Assembly: GCA_015680685.1 (NCBI GenBank)
Contig: MNCI01021399.1
Location: 1,234,149 to 1,298,148, forward strand
Origin: Gnetum montanum
Lineage: Eukaryota; Streptophyta; Gnetopsida; Gnetales; Gnetaceae
Direction of reading: 5' to 3'
Length of the DNA: 64,000 nt
Part shown: positions 9,690 through 21,490 of the stretch, one piece after another
Layout: each line of letters opens with the position of its first letter
Position numbering within the stretch: position 1 is the first letter of the stretch
Made by a program: the position numbers and the translations under genes
The notes under the pieces: generated by a model
Database searches by the model: none
Told to the model about the DNA's origin: nothing
Seen by the model: only the letters and a program-made list of their open reading frames with translations

Positions 9690-10884
9690 CATCATGTATG
9701 TACACACGACTTACGCTGCCAGAGAACATGGAACAATACATGTTAGCTCATTCTGCTCTCTGTTTATTAGTAGGAGAAAGCCCGATGGATTATCAGCATT
9801 TATCCACAGCATTAATCATCAATGGGCCATATGGAAAGATCGCAAGGGATATCGACATAAATCTCATCCACTTAAGTTTATCCACGGATGATGCAGTCAT
9901 AGCCTCAACACAGCAAATGATAGATAACTACAAAGGTATGACAAAGCCCCTTGACATAGAAGCTGAAAACATCACCGAAGGCCCGTTGACCGAAACCCCC
10001 ATCACCATGCCTAATGGAGAAATTAAAATATTTAAATTAAGCAAATTACTGCAACCTCAACTAGCCAAAGACATAGAGGAAGTACTTAGGGACAACATAA
10101 AAGCATTCGCTTGGCATACATGGACATGCTCGAATTGGACCCTCGAATCGTCCAGCATAATATTATCCTTGATCCAAAGTTGAGGCCAGTGAAGCAAAAA
10201 GCACGAAAGGTTAAACTTGAGGTGGCATTGGTAGTTCGCAATAAGATCACCAAACTTTATCAAGCTGGTTTCATTCGGGCTATCAATTACACCGATTGGG
10301 TATCTAACATGGTCATTGTCTTGAAGAAGAATGGAAGCATCTGCTTATGCATTGACTTCCGGGATCTAAACATTGCAACTGTAAAAGATGTTTTTTTCCT
10401 ACCCAGCATTGGTCAACTTGTTGACTCGACCACTGGGCATGCCCTGTTATCTTTTATGGATGGCTTCTTGGGATACAAACAAATATGCATTAACCCGGAG
10501 CATCAGCTCCGGACTACCTTTATGACACCATGGGGAACCTTTTGTTACACAATGATGCCCTTCGGTCTCAAGAACGCTGGGGCCACATATCAAAGGCCGA
10601 TGACATTCATTTTTAGTGACTACATGCTACACTCACTCAATGACTATGTTGATGATATCGTGGTTAAATCGAAAACATCACAACAACATGTACAAGACCT
10701 TGACTTGGTGTTAAAATGTTGTTTAAACTATGAGCTAAGACTTAACCCAAAGAAATGTGTCTTTGGAGTCAAAACAGGCAAAATGCTTGGATTCATAGCC
10801 TCAGAAGTAGGGATACGAGTAGACCCCAATAAAGTTAAGGCCATAACAAACTTAAAACCACCTGGCAACCTTACCGAACTTTGA
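9690..10884 (+). pseudogene. pol: Element A reverse transcriptase
   Basis: An N-terminal connector (9690-10105, frame 2) is followed by a frameshift near 10105. Frame 1 then runs open to the stop at 10882. RT motifs appear in order: LDPRIVQHNI, KQKARKVK, DWVSNMVIV, LCIDFRDLN (palm), LSFMDGFLGYKQI, TPWGTFCYTMMPFGLKNAGATYQ, and the catalytic YVDD at 10645-10656, which is intact. ELRLNPKKCVFGV and GFIASEVGI follow. The enzyme would copy element RNA into DNA. Divergent from, and head-to-head with, the antisense gene. Confidence 0.9.
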
Positions 10885-11802
10885 GGTCTACAAGGTAGAC
10901 TACAGTTCATTAGAAGGTTCATAGAAAAACTAATAGATAAATTAAAGCTTATGAACCACTTGCTACGTAAGAACATCCATTTTGAATGGACTCCATAGTG
11001 CTAGGAAGCATTTGACAATATCAAAGAATCACTCGTTCAACTACCCACGGTTTATCCACCTCAAAATGATAAATGGTTTTACATCTACCTCGCCACTTCA
11101 GATTCGTCAATCGTGTCTATGCTTTGCCAGAAATAAGATGATGAAACCGAAGTCCCTATCTATTACTTAAGCCATTCATTAGTTGCCCACGAGAAAAAGT
11201 ATAACGAGGTGGAGAGATCATGTTTAGCTTTGGTCTTTTCTTTAAGGAAATGGTGACATTACCTCTTCCGTAACCAGGTCAATATAATCTGCAAGGATAA
11301 TGTGCTCAGAGCCATCACAAGAAACATTTACAAGACAAGTTGAATAGCCCATTGGAAAGCCATGATAGCTAAGTTTGACCTGCACTACATAGCACAATCA
11401 TCAGTTAAGGGTCAAGACATAGCGAATCAAATCACCATGTCACCAACGCACGATCAAACAATGATAGAGCTAGAATTCCTGGATGAAAATGTAAGTGCAA
11501 TAGACATAGTACCCAATGACTACGATGCCATTTTAAACTTTGATGGAGCATCCAGCTCTTGAGGGGGAAGTGCTGCCGCCATTATCACCTATCCCTCCGG
11601 GGAGATCCAACCCTTTGCTTATCGTTTCAACTTTCACTATACCAACAACATAGCAGAGTACGAAGGTCTCCTCAGAGGTCTTACGGCAGTACTAGCTTCA
11701 GACATCACACGACTAGTAGTTAGAGGAGACTCACAACTAGTTTTAAACCAAGTCACAGACATTTATACATGCAAAGCATAACATTTACGACCATACTATG
11801 AC
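10885..11802 (+). pseudogene. Element A RNase H and second archaeal-type RNase H
   Basis: The same frame as RT continues through scattered stops. The first half shows the RT connection and an RNase H-like remnant (YLSHSLVAHEKKYNEVE, SLRKW). The second half (about 11510-11770) has features of the additional archaeal-type RNase H of Tat elements: NFDGASSS at the first acidic position, TNNIAEYEGLLRGL with the catalytic Glu, and VVRGDSQLVLNQV with the third acidic residue. The stop after GASSS and another near 11779 break it. RNase H removes the RNA strand during reverse transcription; the duplicate domain is the diagnostic trait for the lineage. Confidence 0.82.
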
Positions 11803-13259
11803 TTGGAAAAACACTTAATGAGGCGATTTGAAAACACCGATGTGCAACACGTCTCTAGAAGCGATAATACCATCGTAGATGCAATGGCCACCTTAGTGTT
11901 AAACATATCGCCTAACATGTTTCATACATTGCCAAGCTCCATAATTAGCTGTGTCAAACCAATAACCGATACTCTTGATACATTGCCAATTGCATCCGTT
12001 AGTACAACACACGCGATAGAATGGTATGACGACATAAAAGAATACCTTCTACGCAGTGAAACACCGCAACACTTGATGAATGCACAAAAAGATGCGGTAC
12101 AAAAACGTTCTAGGCAATACGCACTCGTAGGGGACACATTGTGTCATCGATCCTACAAAGGCATATTGCTAACATGCGTTAGTAGCGCTGATGCCCAAAC
12201 CATCATTGAGCAAGTACATAATGGACTATGCGGAGGACACATAGCACCTAAGGCAATGGCAACAAAGATAAGATGCTTAGGTTATTATTGGCCACACATG
12301 GAGTATGACTATCTTTCCAAGGCTAAAACATGCAGTACCTGTCAAAGACACAGTAATCTAATCCATATCCCACCAAATGAGTTGCATACAGTGCAAATCA
12401 CATGGCCCTTTCAAAAGTGGGGGTTAGACCTTATCGGATCAATAACACCCTCATCTTCTGTAGGGCATGGTTTCATCATAACCACAACAAAATACTTCAC
12501 GAAGTGGGTAGAAGCTATGCCCCTTCAAAAAACCACCTCTAAACATGTATGAAACTTCATTCTTGAGAACATTGTGACCCGTTTTGGTTACCCCATGACC
12601 ATCATCACTGATAACAGGCCACAATTCAGTAGTGCTGAAACCAAAACTTTCTGTGAAAGTCTGGGGATCAAAAACTCATTCTCATCCCCTTACTACCCTG
12701 AGAGCAATGGGCAAGCAGAGGCCACCAACAAAACCATCATTACTATACTTAAAAAGATGCTTACCCAAAGCAAGAGAAGATGGCACAAATAGTTGGTATA
12801 CACACTGTGGGCATATCACACGACACATCAAACTTCAACAAGAAAAATGCCATATAGCCTTGTTTACGATTCAGAAGCTATCTTACCTCTGGAATTGCAG
12901 GTACCATCTTTAAGGATCATACTTTCCAGACTCCTTGACGAAGGACAAAACAATGACTTGCACATCATTGACCTGGACTCGGTGGAGGAGGAATGCATAT
13001 GCGCACTCAATTAGATTGAGTGGTACCAAAAACAACAATGGCAATGCCATTAACATGACATTCATAAGCGCCCCATCAAAGAAGGTGACCTTGTACTTAA
13101 GGCCGTTCGGGAACACCCAGAAAAATTCTCAGCCAACTGGAAAGGGCCCTACTTGATCACCAAAGCATATGACAATGGAGCATTCAAGTTAGCTGATATG
13201 GAAGGAAATGAGATCGCAAATCCAACCAATCAATCGTTCTTGAAACTGTTCCATATTTG
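11803..13259 (+). pseudogene. int: Element A integrase
   Basis: The frame is continuous with upstream pol and ends at TGA 13257-13259. The zinc-binding HHCC region reads HNGLCGGHIAPKAMATKI then CSTCQ. The catalytic core shows WGLDLIGSITPSSS (first Asp), IITDNRPQFSSAET (second Asp) and YYPESNGQAEATNKT (Glu), so all three catalytic residues persist. A stop interrupts after TTSKHV (12550), another follows SKRRWHK (12790), and two more occur near 13012-13050. The C-terminal part has WKGPYLITKAYDNGAFKLA. No chromodomain is seen, as usual for Tat. Integrase would insert the cDNA into chromosomes. Confidence 0.88.
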
Positions 13260-13261
13260 AG

Positions 13262-13645
13262 TATAGGCTTAGGTACATCAAGTCCTAGCATCATGACTAT
13301 AAACTAATACCACAACTTGTCCTAGAATCATGACAGTAAACTGATACCATAGAATAGTCCTAGATCACAACTTAAAACTGATACCACCACTCATCCTGGC
13401 ATCATGATGATAAAATGATACCACACAATGTCTGTAATGACAATAAACTAGCACCCATCTAGTACAATAGTAAACTGCCACAGTTGCATTCAGCAAAGTC
13501 TGCTAAGACTATAAACTAGTTTGCCTCTTCACGGTCCGCTAAGACTAGAAACTGGCAATATACTGTCCACCACGATGCTAAACCAGCAATGTCCAACGGG
13601 TCATGACATAAAACTAACCCATGATAGTCTGCTAAGACTATAAAC
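13262..13645 (+). repeat. Minisatellite downstream of integrase (element A)
   Basis: About 12 degenerate units of 25-40 bp alternate two cores: CATGATxxTAAACTGATACCA and GTC(T)GCTAAGACTATAAACTAG. The latter holds a small hairpin, GTCT-GCTA-AGAC. Equivalent arrays occupy the same position in C (19905-20330) and, although it lacks pol, B1 (30715-31100). Confidence 0.8.
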
Positions 13646-14658
13646 TAGAAATTTCATCTCTGGTTACTGAATCGGTGGCTGCATTCGAACTTCATCAGAA
13701 TCACTACATCACTCACCAACCGGCCGATCCTAATGCCATTGTTGCTACTCATATACGATGCCGGCAATCTCATCCAGTGCCTTTGTTACATCAGTAGTTG
13801 TTTAAGTCTAAGCTTTCTTACGCACTCATGGTTTTCTTGTCTTCTTGGAGTTGTGTTTGCAGGATGACACTCAGAGGCGTTCGTACAAGAATGCACTTCG
13901 TCATAAGCAGCAAGGTGAGACAATGTTCATAGCACACGTGACAAGACTAAATCAAGCCATTCACTAGTACATCTCCCATTACATATCCCTCAACATCTCC
14001 TACTTGGTTACATCCCAAATGCATCCAGTTGAGCCTGAAATATCGAACATACCATTGCATATCGCTCCATTCTTAAGTGGTTGCAACCTACAACATGACA
14101 TCTGAGCATGAGCATAAGAATAATAAATAAATAAAAATAAAAAAAATATGGGACAACAGTTGTCTTGAAAGCAAATGTTCATGTCTAACACAATTAAGTG
14201 ACATCCCATTGCATGGCCTTGGCTCTCCACCAACAGGCTCCCCCTAAAACATTAAATGAGGGCCTTGTTCCTCCAAAGAATGCAACGCAGCATCACATGG
14301 CTTTGGTCTTGCCAACAAGTCCTCTTGGACACTAACAAAGAGTCTTGTTCCGCCAAAGGACGCACATCTCATGTCTTGATTCCAAGTCTGCTAAACAATG
14401 GCTATTGACAAAGATCATCATGAGCCGTATACACATTAGAACATCCCCTTCACCATGCACAACCTTAATTCCTCTCGAATCCCCGTAGTTTCCATTTCCC
14501 TTTCCAGCTACGAATCCCATTTCCAACAATCCCATGTACTACTGAACACGGTGCGATGATGTCTAGTCAAGTGGCAAAGGGTAGAATCTCTATCGAGTTG
14601 CTTGTGGTGTTTTCTACTTCTTTGTCGATTCTTCTCGGGTCAATTCCTCCAAGCGTCA
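13646..14658 (+). other. 3' noncoding region of element A
   Basis: No gene is seen. Segments resemble the corresponding regions of C (18757-19900) and B1 (29693-30700), including a CCACAAGCAACT-like stretch near the polypurine tract. An A-rich tract lies at about 14115-14150. Confidence 0.6.
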
Positions 14659-14673
14659 ACAAAGAGGGGCCAA
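14659..14673 (+). other. Polypurine tract of element A
   Basis: ACAAAGAGGGGCCAA directly precedes the TG of the 3' LTR. The same tract appears at the equivalent edge of B1 and C on the minus strand. It would prime plus-strand DNA synthesis. Confidence 0.85.
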
Positions 14674-15989
14674 TGAAACACCACAAAATTTTGAGCTTAG
14701 TACTTCTCAAAAAAGAATCAAGCTAAGTTATGATGCTCTCCGTCATGACTAAAACTTGAGGACTGCACAGACAGCTTGAAGCAGAGTTGAACTTAATGAG
14801 GAATAGGTCCCTAGGATGCACAAATGACCATGACAACATCTGCTATCAAACCTGGCAACTTTGGAGCTTACAAAACTTAGTTTACACTAAGTATGTATTC
14901 TTAGCGGATACGCCCAGTGTATACACCCTAGATTGCATCTCCAGTGTATACGCCTAGCGTAGATGCCCAGCGTACATGCCTCACATGTACACTCAGTACG
15001 TACGATTGATGTATATGCCCAACAAGCAATCCCTGAAGATGGCATGGAGACAGCATTGCAGGGCAAGACTTAATACAAGGAAGCAACTCACACAAAAAGC
15101 GTATACTCTCAGCGTATATGCCCAACATCCATAGCATCTATAATATATACGCCTAGCATATACACCAGGCACGCCTAGCGTACACGCCCAGTATCTACAG
15201 CGTATACACCTGGCACGTCCAGCGTACACTCCTAGTGTATACACCCAGAGTATACGCCCACCAGATACAACGTATATGTCCAGCGTATACACCCAATAGA
15301 GGCAGCATGTTGTACACTTGTAAATTTTATTCTTTCGCACCTGGTCAATGCACCACGTGTCATCCAACCCAATTCTAACTTCCAAACCTGTATAAAAACC
15401 TCAATTTTTCACTAGATCGGGGTTGGCAATTTTGAGCAAACCGGAGAGAAAAACAGAGACGCTAAGAACCAAAGCAGAGAACCTTGTACGCTAGACTTCA
15501 AGCTTGTACGCTGAGCATATAGCCTCTACCCTGTGCCTACAAGTTGAACCAGCCAACAATTATCCCTGCATCCACCGAGGCTATTTGTCCACCTTGTGTA
15601 AAAGCCACAACTGCGTTAGAATGGTGCATTGTAACTCTCACTTTGCAATAATATTGCTAAATTTTCTTCCTGAAATTAGTTATAGTGTTGTATCAATTGT
15701 TGCATGTTTACTGTTTATGCTATTTTACATTTATGCTCTGTTTACATTAATTTCACTGTTTACACTCTGTTTTACACCTTTTACGCCGTTTACGTATAAC
15801 CCAGTGTATAGCACCTAGGTGTACGTTTGGGAAAATCCTTGCCTGATCTGCGTGCAGACCACTCAAGGTACTCTACCTTCGATTAATTCTAGCTTGCCCT
15901 CAAGAAAAGGTAGGGTCTTCTGTGCATGTCCAAATATCTCCCAGTCTCTATTTCCTTCTAGCCGGAGACCAAAGATTTCGGACGGTATA
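14674..15989 (+). repeat. 3' LTR of element A (about 1.3 kb)
   Basis: It starts TGAAACACCACAAAATTT and ends near GATTTCGGACGGTATA; the terminal CA appears mutated, compared with GGTACA in B1. U3 (to about 15390) holds repeated GCGTATACGCC-like palindromes at 14890-15300. A G-box and TATA box follow. R-U5 matches the inner ends of the B1 LTRs, for example AAGGTACTCTACCTTC and AGGGTCTTCTGTG. The 5' partner is outside the window. Confidence 0.85.
15354..15398 (+). promoter_or_regulatory. LTR promoter of element A: G-box and TATA box
   Basis: CACGTG at 15354-15359 is followed by CATCCAACCC and a TATA box, TATAAAAA at 15391-15398. The same order and spacing occur in both B1 LTRs. Transcription would run rightwards from about 15420. 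Confidence 0.6.
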
Positions 15990-16879
15990 GATAGGTGTTA
16001 CACAACAAGTAATGATTGGGTCGCTACCCCACATAGGACGTAGGTAGTATAGCGTAGTTGATGGAGTGAATGCTATATGATAAATAGTTGGAGGCTTTCT
16101 TCCTACAAGGTTCTGCAGGAATTGTCATTGCGACTAGTCTACACCACCCAGTGCATAGACAACCACAAGGGTGTCACATCTATGCTAGTAGGTGAAGAGG
16201 TACAGACAACATGCAAGATTATCCATGATACATAAAAAGGGCACAAATGGCCCTCCTTCTAGTGCCAAAAAATATTGCAACCAAAAACATTAGTTGCTAG
16301 AACACCGAGAGGTTACCGAGCGTACAGCCTAACCCCATATTCACGCAAGGGTCGTGCTATGGAAAAAATAGAAACGGTGTGCCCTGAATGGTTTGTTCAA
16401 TCAGATAGGAAATTAACCAGTGTAAAATAACCTTTTGTAAAAATTTATTTTAAGGATGTTATGTATAACTTAAGTGATAAACGTAAACAAAAAATGATGA
16501 AAAATATGGTAATAGTGAAACAAAATGAAACAAGCTTGAGTGAGAGAATTCACTGCCCCAAGATTAGGGAATTGGATCTTTTTTTGGTTGGAAGGTGTAC
16601 AACTGATGCACAGTGTGGACAGGCATAGCTTACAATGGAACAGTATGGTCATAGGTCTTGGACTACTACCAATGGCCTACTAATAGGGACTAATGAACCA
16701 GTGTTTACTAGGCTAGGAGAGATCAAGAGATGCTATTGCTAGAGTTTGTTACTTGTTAAATGTCTACTTGCCAGAATCTTTACCAAAGATAATCACCAGA
16801 AAGCTAGATGCCAAAAAATGCTACTCGTAAGAAATCCAAATGCCAAAATGCTAATCTTCGAAGCCAACCACAAGACTTG
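15990..16879 (-). other. Gap between elements A and C with remnant of another LTR element
   Basis: Reading the minus strand, 16267-16249 gives TGGCACTAGAAGGAGGGCC, nearly the same primer-binding-site sequence as C and B1. An LTR end would then lie just right of it (about 16275). The interval 16275-16879 is therefore probably the fragment of a further related LTR, cut by element C, and 15990-16248 its internal leader. No coding sequence is recognisable. Confidence 0.4.
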
Positions 16880-18740
16880 TGTACTGTCTGAAATCATCGA
16901 TGCGAGGCTAGAATGAAACGGACACCGAGAGATCTATGGAAGATATAGTAAGATCCTACCTTTGTGTAAGGGCAAGCTAGAAATAAATGAAGGTAGAGAA
17001 CCTTGAATGGTCTACGCACATATCAAATGAGGACTTCCCCTAGCATACGCTATTGCAATGCACTGGGTTATATGCAAACGAATGCAAACTAAAATGTAAA
17101 CAAACATATGAAAGGTAAGATGAAAAAAAAATGTAAACAAAGGTAATAAAAATTGTAAAAAATGTGAATGACATAAATAGAGAACAATGGATGGAAAAAT
17201 TGTAACTATATGGATTGATTGACAATTACAAAAAAAAGTGCACCGATCATAACATAGTTGCGGATTGATTGCAAGGTAGACATTTAGCGCCAATGTGAAG
17301 GGTGTATAGATGTTGGGAGATTGCATATTTCTAGTTGCAGGTGTGCAGTGTCACCAAAATTTTCCCAAGTGCTCAGCGTGACTAAGTCTGAGTAATGCCC
17401 AACGCATGAGATGATGATGATGTGATTCGCCAACCGTATGAATCTAGTGAAAATTGCCAACCCTCTAGATCCTGATGCCCCCAAAATTGCCAACCCATGT
17501 TAAGAAAAAAATGGGGTAATTATATGGTTTTTAGGCATGGGATTAAGATTTGGAGGAAGATCTATGGCTACAGGGTGAGAGAAATGCGAATCGGATGACA
17601 GGTATTTGTGTTTTGACCGAATGCACTTTTTTTTCTTTTTTTTTAATGTATAGTGTATAGTGTGACCAATTCTTATGCTGGTGTACATGCTTAAAGAATA
17701 TGAAATTTGCAAAAGAATACAATGTGACAACAAAGAATTTGATCTTTGGCCTTTGGATCTATGGTCTGGCATGCTTTGTCATGTCCAACAAAAACGATGT
17801 ATTTTGGGCCCATTTTCAACCTTTGAGACTTGTTTCTAGAATGGATCTACATGCCTAATGTCAATGGGATCTTACACATCATATTTGAGCTAATTTGGCC
17901 TTGGATTTGTGTCTCTTTTGGTTGGTCATGATGTGTAGCATGACCTTAGCATGACTAAGTGGAAATGACACATTTTGAACCAAATTTGGATGTCTGATGT
18001 CTGTTTCTTGAAGTACAACTACTTCCTGCTCTCCAGGATGGTCTAGACGCTAAATCTGAGCCCAATTTGATGTTGTTTTGGTCATCTTTTGTTTGGTCAT
18101 GCTGTGGTCACGTTGTGCAGCGTGACCTCATCATGACCAAGTTAAAATGACATATTTGAAGCTCAAATCTTGATTTTCTAAAGCTAGAGAGTTAGTACAA
18201 TTGTTGCTTGTCCCCTGGGGATTGAGTTCATGTCAAAACTAGACCTAAAACTACTTGATGTACCTTGCTTTTTCTTGTTCATGCTGTGCAGCATGACCTT
18301 AGTGTGACGAACTAAAAGTGGCTCAAGACATGTGATTCTAAGCTTAAATTTTCAGCTTTCAAAGGCTGGGAGCTACAGGGGGCATCGGTGAAGCTCATGG
18401 AGAGCCTGTGTGCTCAAATCTATTTGAACTTGATTTTGGGGCCCAAGAAGTTGGTCACGCTGTACACATGCTGGTCTTACACTGGGCAGCATGACCATAG
18501 CATAACCAAAGTGTACTCAGAAAAAACCATGCATTTTGAGCCTAAAACCTTAGATTTTGGATGCCAAGAGTTGGAATGATCACCTATGGGCCTAGGGGAA
18601 TTTTTCCTATTCAATTGTATGTCATTTCATGCTATTTTGGAGGCTCTCAAGTTTGGTCATGATGTACTCTTGTTGGGCAGCGGCATGACTTAGCATGAGT
18701 CCTGTCAAAAAGTGCTAGGCCATAATTTTATCGTGTTTCA
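16880..18740 (-). repeat. 3' LTR of element C
   Basis: On the minus strand it begins TGAAACACGATAAAATT and ends CAGTACA (plus-strand TGTACTG at 16880). U3 carries about five units of about 185 bp. Each holds a palindrome-like core such as GTCATGCTGTGCAGCATGACC, at about 17925, 18100, 18285, 18460 and 18655. The TATA region near 17520 is degenerate. Confidence 0.85.
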
Positions 18741-18756
18741 TTGGCCCCTCTTTGTT
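18741..18756 (-). other. Polypurine tract of element C
   Basis: The minus strand reads CAAAGAGGGGCCAA immediately before the 3' LTR, the same as in element A. Confidence 0.8.
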
Positions 18757-19904
18757 GACATCTCGAGGAATTCACCCAAGAGGCATCGATAAAAATGTAC
18801 AAAACACCACAAGCAACTTGGCATCAAGCATTGTCTGTCGGGCACCTAGGCGGGTTACATCGCACCATGTTCAGAAGTACATTAGATCAGGAAATGAAGT
18901 TTTGAGATGCATGGGAAGTAGGTTGTAACCATGGGGTTGGGGATTGATCAAGGGATTATTTTGTTTAAATATGAAATAGGAATGCTCTTTTGAACAAGTC
19001 ATGTTGGTCCTTGTCGACAACCAATATCTAGCAAACTTGTGACCAAGGCATGGGAGCTGCATCCTTTGGAGGAATGAGACTCTTGCATCATGTTTAAGAG
19101 AACCCGTTGTCAATAGCCAAAGCCACGCAATGAGGTGGTGCATCATGATTGTTTGGGACATGGGTGTTTTCTTTTGGGACAACTGCCTTCCTGCCTAGGG
19201 TTTGTATGGGAAGAGCCAATGGCCTTATGATGTGTTTTGGTCTTTGATTTTTCTTTATTTTTTTGATCTTTTCCTTTCCTTTTCTTTTTTATTGTTTTGT
19301 TTTTTGTTTTTTGCTTTTTGTTTTTATTTTTATTTTTTTTTGGTCTTTTTGAAAGAGCTTTCCTTTAGTGCTATGACTGTGCTCATTCGCTTGCATTTGC
19401 ATAATGTACTATGTATTGTGTTTTGCATTGCAACGGCTTAGGGAATCATAGTATGCAATATTGTGGTTCAAGTTTTGGGGTGAAGGGGATGTATCCAGGA
19501 GATGTAACTAAGTAAGACAAGGAGAACATGTTGGAGAATAAGGAATGCATCAGGAACTGGGAATGTATTCATGAGCAGATTGATTAACCTAGTTGCGTGC
19601 ATCAGGAACAATGTAGTACCTTGTCACTGTGATGAAGTGCATCCATGCACGAACACCTCAGGGCATCATCCTACAAACACAACTCCAAGAGGACAAGAAA
19701 ACCACAAGCGGGTTAGAATAAAAAACTTTAAACCTGAATACAGCCTATGGAATGGAGGCACTGTGTTAACTTTAGGCAAACAAAATGAGCAGCATCAGTG
19801 TCATTAGAGTCTACATGGTGAATCATGTAGTAGGTCTTAGACGAAGAAAATTCATTGATTGCAGCAACCGATCAATGGGGCAATGATGATGTTTCTAGGT
19901 TATA
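18757..19904 (-). other. 3' noncoding region of element C
   Basis: No gene is seen. A T-rich tract on the plus strand at about 19235-19345 is purine-rich on the element's sense strand and has a counterpart in B1 (30090-30200). Short frames across it are low complexity. Blocks such as CAACTGCCTTCCTGCCTAGG (19180-19200) are shared with B1. Confidence 0.6.
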
Positions 19905-20335
19905 GTCTTAACGGATAGTCATGGATTAGTTTTACATCATAACCCTTTGTACGTTGCCAGTTTAGCATCGTAGCAAATGGTGCAGTGCTAGTTTATAGTC
20001 GTGGTGGACTATGAAGAGGGAAGATAGTTTATAGTCTTAGAAAACTCTGGTAGAAAAAATGTGGCAGTTTAATATCATGTCAGATGGAGCTCTATGGTGT
20101 TAGTTTATCATCATAACACCAAGATGAGTCTATGGTATTAGTTTACCATCATGATGCCAAGATGAGTTTGTGGTATCAGTTTATCATCATGATGCCAGGA
20201 TGAGTCTATGGTATCAGTTTACCATCATGATGCCATGATAAGTTTGTGGTATCAGTTTATTGTCATGATGCTAGGACAAGTCTGGGGTATCAGTTTACCA
20301 TTATGATGCTAGGATGAGTGCATACCTTAAGTTTT
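19905..20335 (-). repeat. Minisatellite downstream of integrase (element C)
   Basis: About ten units of 30-40 bp; the plus strand reads GTGGTATCAGTTTATCATCATGATGCCAGGA. Another type contains GTTTATAGTCTTAGxAxACT. This corresponds to the array at 13262-13645 in A. Confidence 0.8.
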
Positions 20336-20339
20336 TTCA

Positions 20340-21490
20340 GACGTAATATGGTTTGAGTTACATGTGATTTGTTGGTTTAGCAAACTCATTGCCATTCATA
20401 TAAGTTAGTTTGAATGCCCCATTGTTGTATGCCTTAGTGACCAAGTAAGGCCCTTCCCAGTTGGCTAAGAATTTGTCCAAGTGATCACAGAACATCTTGA
20501 GGACAAGGTTACCTTATTTGATTGGACACTTGTGTACATCGTGTCGATGTCGCCATCATTCTTACTTTTGGTACCACTCAATTTGATCCAGCGTGCATGT
20601 ACATTCCTCCTCCACCGAGTCAAGGTCAACAATCCATAATTCATCATTTTTTCTTCATCGAGGAGTCTAGAGAGAGTGATCTGCAATGAGGGTACATACA
20701 ACTCTAGAGGTAAAATACCTTCTGATCCATAAACAAGACTATAGGGTGTTTTACCTGTGGATGTTCGATGCATCATTCAATATGCCCATAGCGCATAAGC
20801 TAGCCATTCATGCTATCCTCTTTTGCTCTAATGAAGCATTTTGTTGAGCACCATGATGATAGTTTTATTCGTGGACTCTACTTGACCATTGCTTTGTGGG
20901 TAGCATAGTGATGAGAATAAGTGTTTGATTCCTAAGCTCTCACAGAAGTTTTTGGTTTCAGCACTAGTGAACTATGGCCCATTATCAGTGATTATGGACA
21001 TTGGGACACCAAAATGGGTTACAATATTTTTGAGTATGAAATTACAGACTTTTTTGGATGTGGTTTTCCTAAGGGGGATAGCTTCTACCCATTTTGTGAA
21101 GTATTCAGTTGCAGTAATGATGAAGCTATGTCTTGCTGAAGATGGGGGAGTTATCGATCCGATGATGTCCAACCCTCATTTCTGAAAAGGCCATGTAATT
21201 TGTGTTGTATGAAACTCACTAGGTGGCACATGTATTAAATTACAATTCTTTTGACAAATGTTGCACGTTTTGACCTTGTAGAAATAATCATACTCTATGT
21301 GTTGCCAATAATAGCCTAAATGTCTAATTTTTGTTGCCATTGCCTTAGGCACTACATGTCCTTCGCAAAGTCCTTCATGAACTTGCTCCACGATCGTGTG
21401 ACCGTCAATGCTACTAATGCACATTAACAAAATTTCTTCATAGGATCTATGACATAACATATCTCCTATTAGCACATATTTTCAAGAACA
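20340..21490 (-). pseudogene. int: Element C integrase
   Basis: On the minus strand: the zinc-binding region (EQVHEGLCEGHVVPK, then CNICQ) at about 21430-21250; the catalytic core DIIGSITPPSS with YFTKWVEAIPL; IITDNGP, then a stop replacing Gln; CYPQSNGQVESTN with the catalytic Glu; and the C-terminal segment GPYLVTKAYNNGAFKL ending near 20350. The Trp before GLDIIG is TGA. A frameshift separates the C-terminal part (20776-20465). The three catalytic acids are present but the gene cannot be translated through. Confidence 0.85.

Larger units (their letters stand above)
1..15989 (+). mobile_element. Tat-lineage Ty3/gypsy element A (5' end outside window)
   Basis: The order is gag, CHHC zinc knuckle, protease, an antisense gene, reverse transcriptase, RNase H, a second archaeal-type RNase H, integrase, 3' noncoding region, polypurine tract and 3' LTR. 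The double RNase H and the long insert between protease and RT point to the Tat/Ogre lineage. The 5' LTR and primer-binding site lie left of the window, so element length and LTR divergence cannot be measured. Open frames are interrupted mostly by in-frame stops with only a few frameshifts, so the ancestral frame is easy to follow. It is related to elements C and B1 in proteins, polypurine tract and LTR start (TGAAACACCACAAAATTT). Confidence 0.92.

Noticed and set aside
9647-13259. Pararetrovirus (caulimovirus-like) origin of pol
   Set aside because: Integrase, LTRs, polypurine tract and target duplication are present and no movement protein or coat protein motif is seen.
16875-16879. Target-site duplication for element C
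   Set aside because: ACTTG on the left and TGTTG or GTTGG on the right agree at too few positions; the right LTR end is also mutated.
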